Shown here: positions 59,974-64,000 of the stretch, piece after piece
How positions within the stretch are numbered: position 1 is the first letter of the stretch
Layout of the letters: each line of letters opens with the position of its first letter
Assembly: GCA_002415785.1 (NCBI GenBank)
Contig: DIAJ01000034.1
Span: 26,419-90,418 of the forward strand
Reading direction: 5' to 3'
Length of the DNA: 64,000 nucleotides
Source: Flavobacteriales bacterium UBA5081
Lineage (GTDB): Bacteria > Bacteroidota > Bacteroidia > Flavobacteriales_E > Vicingaceae
Position numbers and translations under genes: made by a program
Notes under the pieces: model-generated
The model's database searches: none
What the model was told of the DNA's origin: nothing
The model's input: only the letters and a program-made list of their open reading frames with translations

Positions 59974-60992
59974 TGTTAGAGCAAGCCAAATCACTCTTAG
60001 AGGAAACAAAAAACTTCTCTGCGAAAAGCATAGAGGAAGTGGAAGCTTTCAGAATTAAAGTTCTGGGAAGTAAAGGGGAACTAAAAAAGCTTTTTGCCGA
60101 GTTTAAAAGTATTCCCAACGAAGATAAAAAAGAATATGGTGCAGTTTTAAACCAATTAAAAGAGGCTGCTCAAGATAGAGTAAATGAATTAAAGGCTGCA
60201 TTAGCGGATGCTGTTACTTCAGCAGATGACAAAATGGATTTAAGTCGTCCGGTGAATGCAGAATTAGGCAGCAGACATCCCATTTCTATTGTTAAAAATC
60301 AAATCATTGAAATTTTTAACCGCATTGGATATCAAATCTCAGAAGGGCCGGAAATTGAAGACGACTGGCATAATTTTACTGCCTTAAATTTTCCTCCGGA
60401 ACATCCGGCTCGCGACATGCAGGATACTTTTTTTGTGGCTAAAAATCCCGATATGGCATTGCGTACGCACACTTCGTCAGTTCAGGTGAGAGTAATGGAA
60501 AACAACCAGCCGCCCATTCGAACAATTTCTCCGGGGAGAGTTTATAGAAATGAAGCGATTTCAGCAAGAGCACATTGTTTCTTTCACCAAATTGAAGGAT
60601 TGTACATTGATAAAAATGTCTCCTTCGCCGATCTAAAACAGACCTTACTTTACTTTGCGAAGGAGGTTTTTGGAGAGGAAACTAAAATCCGTTTACGCCC
60701 TTCCTATTTCCCTTTTACAGAGCCTAGTGCAGAAATGGATGTTTCTTGCAGCATTTGTAGTGGAAAAGGCTGTAATGTTTGTAAGTACACCGGCTTCTTG
60801 GAAATTTTAGGTTGCGGCATGGTAGATCCAAATGTGTTGGAAAACTGCGGAATTGACTCCAAAGTATACAGTGGATTTGCTTTTGGAATGGGCGTTGAGC
60901 GCATTGCTCAGTTAAAGTACAACGTGAATGACCTACGACTTTACTCTGAAAACGACAAAGAGTTTTTAAGTCAATTTAAGGCTGAGATATAA
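59973..60992 (+). CDS. pheS: phenylalanine--tRNA ligase alpha subunit
   Basis: 339 residues. The N-terminal coiled coil is followed by class II motif 2 (AHCFFHQIEGLYID) and motif 3 (GFAFGMGVERIAQLKY). A Cys-rich segment CSICSGKGCNVCKYTGF lies in between, as in many bacterial PheS. Start and preceding stop share the base at 59973. Confidence 0.97.
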   Translation: MLEQAKSLLEETKNFSAKSIEEVEAFRIKVLGSKGELKKLFAEFKSIPNEDKKEYGAVLNQLKEAAQDRVNELKAALADAVTSADDKMDLSRPVNAELGSRHPISIVKNQIIEIFNRIGYQISEGPEIEDDWHNFTALNFPPEHPARDMQDTFFVAKNPDMALRTHTSSVQVRVMENNQPPIRTISPGRVYRNEAISARAHCFFHQIEGLYIDKNVSFADLKQTLLYFAKEVFGEETKIRLRPSYFPFTEPSAEMDVSCSICSGKGCNVCKYTGFLEILGCGMVDPNVLENCGIDSKVYSGFAFGMGVERIAQLKYNVNDLRLYSENDKEFLSQFKAEI

Positions 60993-61013
60993 TCTTCATT
61001 ATTAAAACAAAAG

Positions 61014-61047
61014 AAAAAGGGGCTGTATATTGATACAACCCCTTTTT
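61014..61047. terminator. bidirectional terminator between pheS and the M42 peptidase
   Basis: Arms 61014-61028 and 61033-61047 (AAAAAGGGG ... CCCCTTTTT) pair with one mismatch around a 4-base loop. It lies between two convergent genes. Confidence 0.85.
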
Positions 61048-61069
61048 AGTTTTTAATTTATGCTTATTT

Positions 61070-62119
61070 CTACAACTTCCAATCGTATTGATTGATTTCA
61101 GTTAGACAATGATTCAGCATTTTAATTGAAGCAGTGATGTCTTCTTTGTGTGCCATTTCAATTACTTGATGCAAATGACGTGTTGGAATAGAAATCGCTC
61201 CAGAAATGGCTCCACCATCGTTCATTCGCTGAATTCCGGCAGTATCCGTTCCTCCGGCAGGAAGAATTTCAGATTGCCACTTAATATTATTCTTCTCAGC
61301 GGTTTGTTTCATGTAGTTAACCATGCGATAGTCACAAATGGTAGAAGCGTCCATTATTTTTATGGCAGTTCCGCCACCGAGGCAAGTAATTTTTTCATGT
61401 GGCTTAGCTCCGGGTAGGTCGTAAGCCACCGTAGTGTCTAGTCCAAAACCAAAATCCGGCTGTATGTCCATTGAAGAAACATTCGCACCGCGAATTCCCA
61501 CTTCTTCTTGAACAGTAAAAACACCGTAAATATCATAAGGTACTTCTTTGTCTTTTAAAGCGCGAAGTGTTTCAATTAGAATAAATACAGACACCCGATT
61601 ATCAATGGATTTGCAATTTACGCAATCGCCCATTTCAATTAATTCGCTATAGCGTGTAATCGGGTCACCAACAGAAACAAGTTGATCTACTTGCTCTTTT
61701 GGCATTCCTAAATCAATAAAATAGTCTGATATTTTTGGATTGTTTTTCCGCTCTTCGGGGCTCATTACGTGAATGGGTTTAGTTCCCATTACGCCCATTA
61801 CATCTTCCTTGCCATGAATAATTACACGCTGAGCGGTTAAGGTTTTTGGATCAAAACCACCTAATGTATGAAACCTTACAAAGCCTTGATCATCAACATG
61901 AGTAACGATGAAGCCAATTTCATCCATGTGTGCTCCAACCATTACCTTTTTAGGCTCTTTTCCTTTTTTTATGGCATATACATTGCCCATATTATTGGTG
62001 CGAACTTCGTCAACGAGCGGAGTCACTTCTTTAATCACGAAGTCTCTTATTCTTTTTTCATATCCCGGAGCACCGGCAATTTCACAAATTTCTTTTAAAA
62101 GGGGTACATTTAATTCCAT
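61070..62119 (-). CDS. M42 family metallopeptidase
   Basis: 349 residues. Metal-binding and catalytic motifs are VGAHMDEIGF, NRVSVFILIETL, TVQEEVGIRGANV with the catalytic Glu pair, and GLDTTVAYD. M42 members are cytoplasmic, often tetrahedral aminopeptidases or, in some cases, endoglucanase-labelled homologues. Single gene, minus strand. Confidence 0.93.
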   Translation of the reverse strand: MELNVPLLKEICEIAGAPGYEKRIRDFVIKEVTPLVDEVRTNNMGNVYAIKKGKEPKKVMVGAHMDEIGFIVTHVDDQGFVRFHTLGGFDPKTLTAQRVIIHGKEDVMGVMGTKPIHVMSPEERKNNPKISDYFIDLGMPKEQVDQLVSVGDPITRYSELIEMGDCVNCKSIDNRVSVFILIETLRALKDKEVPYDIYGVFTVQEEVGIRGANVSSMDIQPDFGFGLDTTVAYDLPGAKPHEKITCLGGGTAIKIMDASTICDYRMVNYMKQTAEKNNIKWQSEILPAGGTDTAGIQRMNDGGAISGAISIPTRHLHQVIEMAHKEDITASIKMLNHCLTEINQYDWKL

Positions 62120-62265
62120 ACACTTGTCGTATTAAAATGCTAAAGTACGGATATTTAGAATAAATTATACAAACCTGGAATATTTGAGTTTTAAGTAAGT
62201 ATTTAAAATTTTCCCAATCCGGATTATCTTGCTAACTTAGGGCTTCAATTTAAAAATGTGGAAAC

Positions 62266-62790
62266 ATGGCTGTGAGAAGACCTTTTAACTTTAAACAATG
62301 GATTGATGAACACCGACATCTGTTAAAACCACCGGTAGGTAACAAACAGGTATACGAATCTGATGATTTTATTATCATGGTTGTTGGAGGCCCTAATGCC
62401 CGAAAGGATTATCATTATAACGAAGGGGAAGAGTTTTTCTATCAACTGGAAGGAGAAATTAAAGTTAAAATACAAGAAGACGGAAAAGCCGTGGAAGTTC
62501 CCATTAAAGAGGGAGAAGTCTTTTTATTGCCGGCTAAGGTTCCACACTCACCTATTCGATCAGAGAATTCTGTTGGTTTAGTTATTGAATTGAAAAGAAC
62601 TCAAGGAGAAAAAGACGGACTGCTTTGGTTTTGCGAAAATTGCAATCATAAACTTTTCGAAGAATATTTTCCTTTAAACAGCATTGAAAAAGACTTTTTA
62701 CCGGTTTTTAAGAAGTTCTACACCTCTGAAGAGTTAAGAACTTGTGAAAAATGTGGAACGGTAATGGAAGCAGACGAAAGATTTGTATAA
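62266..62790 (+). CDS. nbaC: 3-hydroxyanthranilate 3,4-dioxygenase
   Basis: 174 residues, a cupin. It opens the ring of 3-hydroxyanthranilate to give 2-amino-3-carboxymuconate semialdehyde in the kynurenine route of tryptophan breakdown. The iron ligands are in KDYHYNEGEEFFYQLEG and KVPHSP. The C-terminal CENCNHK and CEKCG pairs form the rubredoxin-like second iron site seen in bacterial members. The next gene (22 bp downstream) encodes the enzyme for the product of this reaction. Confidence 0.95.
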   Translation: MAVRRPFNFKQWIDEHRHLLKPPVGNKQVYESDDFIIMVVGGPNARKDYHYNEGEEFFYQLEGEIKVKIQEDGKAVEVPIKEGEVFLLPAKVPHSPIRSENSVGLVIELKRTQGEKDGLLWFCENCNHKLFEEYFPLNSIEKDFLPVFKKFYTSEELRTCEKCGTVMEADERFV

Positions 62791-62811
62791 CAGTAAACAA
62801 GCAATCAATCA

Positions 62812-63852
62812 ATGCGAATAAACGGACACGGTCACATTCTGCCTGAACCTTCTCAAGTGCCTCAATTCATGAAAGATAAGAAACTTTTTTGGATTGATGA
62901 TGATAAGAAATTTATGCGCCAAGGAGATTGGTCAAGACCCATCACTGATCCTAGCTTTTTTCTTAAAGAGAAATTGGAGTGGATGGATCAAAATAAGATT
63001 GATCATGGAGTAATGCTTTGCTTATCTCAATTGTATTGTAATGGTTGGGAAAAACAAGACTGTGCAGATGGAATCCGCTTCCAAAACGATTACAATGCTT
63101 CTGTTCAGGCCGACTATCCGGATAAATTTACTTGTGGATTTGTCGTTCAGCCTCTTTATATAGATCAAGCCCTGGCAGAAATCGAGCGATGCGTAAATGA
63201 GCTTAACTTAAGAATTCTATGTTTGCCTACTCACTTCTTAAACGCAGAAGGAGAATGGCTTTCTGTTGCCGAAGCTGATGTTGATCCCATCTATGAATTA
63301 GCCAATAAATATAATCTGGCAGTTCAAATTCACCCTTACGATGGAGAGAAAATGATCGCCTTAAAAAATCAGTACTGGAGGTTTCATTTAGTGTGGATGA
63401 TGGCTCAGTGTGCAGACACAATTCACCTTTTTACTTTACGTGACTTGCCTAACAAATACCCAAATATTCGCACCAGTTTTGCTCATGGAGGAATGTTGGG
63501 GGTAGCGAACTACGGAAGAAGAATTCAAGGGTTTGATGGGCGTCCTGATATCTTTAAAGGCTTTGAAGATCCCAGAAAAACTTTAGGACATCAAAATATA
63601 TATTACGACACACTAGTTCACGACTCTTATACTTTAGAATTACTTAAAAAACGGGTAGGAGCCAGCCAAATTATTATGGGCTTAGACGACCCTTATCCTT
63701 TAGGAGAAATGAAAGGCGTAGGAACCTCTTACCCCGGACGAGTTGTTGACTATGCAGTAGAAACCGGAATACTAAGTGAACAAGAAGGGAAAGATATTTG
63801 GCACAAAAATGTGTTAGCTTGGTTGGGGAAAGATATCAATGCTTCCAAATAG
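62812..63852 (+). CDS. nbaD: 2-amino-3-carboxymuconate-6-semialdehyde decarboxylase (ACMSD)
   Basis: 346 residues, amidohydrolase fold. Zinc ligands are expected in NGHGHILP (HxH), in AVQIHPYDGE (His) and in MGLDDPYPLG (Asp), with the catalytic His in TSFAHGGML. It removes CO2 from ACMS, steering tryptophan carbon away from quinolinate and NAD. It forms an operon with the dioxygenase. The last 148 bases of the window hold no gene. Confidence 0.93.
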   Translation: MRINGHGHILPEPSQVPQFMKDKKLFWIDDDKKFMRQGDWSRPITDPSFFLKEKLEWMDQNKIDHGVMLCLSQLYCNGWEKQDCADGIRFQNDYNASVQADYPDKFTCGFVVQPLYIDQALAEIERCVNELNLRILCLPTHFLNAEGEWLSVAEADVDPIYELANKYNLAVQIHPYDGEKMIALKNQYWRFHLVWMMAQCADTIHLFTLRDLPNKYPNIRTSFAHGGMLGVANYGRRIQGFDGRPDIFKGFEDPRKTLGHQNIYYDTLVHDSYTLELLKKRVGASQIIMGLDDPYPLGEMKGVGTSYPGRVVDYAVETGILSEQEGKDIWHKNVLAWLGKDINASK

Positions 63853-64000
63853 GATCACATCAATCTCTTTTTAACGATTTGGTTTTCTTGAAACCCTCGT
63901 TGTTACTGCGACACATTTATTTTCCTGAATATCCGTTTATTTACCTAAATTATTAGTTAATAATTAAACTATTTTGTTTTCAGTACCTTGTCTTTACTTT

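Noticed and set aside
1..64000. CRISPR arrays, tRNA or rRNA genes
   Set aside because: No regularly spaced repeats and no cloverleaf or rRNA sequence recognised on reading; a dedicated tRNA scan was not possible.

Overview
The window looks like a piece of a Bacteroidota chromosome, most likely from a marine or freshwater member of the Flavobacteriales. The evidence is low GC, promoters of the TTG / TAnnTTTG type, a type IX secretion C-terminal domain (36458-37657), lineage-typical families (DUF4175, IPExxxVDY, Lacal_2735, DUF4173) and the IPExxxVDY-pyk ... rnc-fabF-acpP neighbourhood. I saw no rRNA, tRNA, CRISPR array, transposase or integrase.

Layout. 228-7244 is a minus-strand operon: DUF4175 membrane protein, RsbW-like ATPase, ybeY, mnmG, then a decayed methyltransferase. 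mnmG is bracketed by two 16-bp sites identical to the classical bacterial parS sequence. 7294-10165 holds an rRNA-type methyltransferase diverging from gltX-folB. 10166-16651 is an accessory island. 16661-28117 holds yebC, outer-membrane proteins, an ECF sigma/anti-sigma pair, rluB, an AsmA-like protein, a histidine kinase and hemW. 28164-33596 is a TolC-RND-adaptor efflux operon. 33721-46059 has an aldo/keto reductase, hsp20, a RidA protein, a Kelch/T9SS protein, tag, small oxidoreductases, a SpoIIE-type phosphatase and pyk. 46741-54369 has rnc-fabF-acpP, purN, a deoxycytidylate deaminase, a CtpA-type protease, a serine hydrolase and a sugar-phosphate isomerase, enclosed by two inverted copies of a roughly 290-bp non-coding repeat. 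54965-63852 has pgk, cvpA, a lipoprotein cassette, a cyclophilin, pheS, an M42 peptidase, and two consecutive kynurenine-pathway enzymes (3-hydroxyanthranilate dioxygenase and ACMS decarboxylase).

The most interesting signal is the island behind folB. After the intact folB (9815-10165) there are five further copies of the 3' end of folB, ending at 10295, 11108, 12626, 14651 and 16651. Each ends a cassette of unrelated cargo: a short palindrome-containing spacer, an N-terminally truncated ORF, a zinc-ribbon membrane protein with a two-gene orphan module, an AbiL-like (RloA/RloB) phage-defence pair, and a carboxypeptidase-regulatory-domain protein. Most copies keep the FolB reading frame and differ partly at synonymous positions, so they look like ends of once-functional folB alleles. 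The last and longest copy lies against the terminator facing yebC and is probably the native gene end, displaced by repeated insertions. No recombinase is present.

The same architecture appears once more at cvpA. A 29-nt copy of the cvpA 5' end (58485-58513) lies beyond a cassette of two tandem paralogous lipoproteins inserted exactly at the cvpA start codon. Together the two loci suggest an integrase-less way of loading cargo at the ends of housekeeping genes, in which the incoming DNA carries a replacement gene end. All gene functions are inferred from visible motifs and family knowledge; no database search was run.
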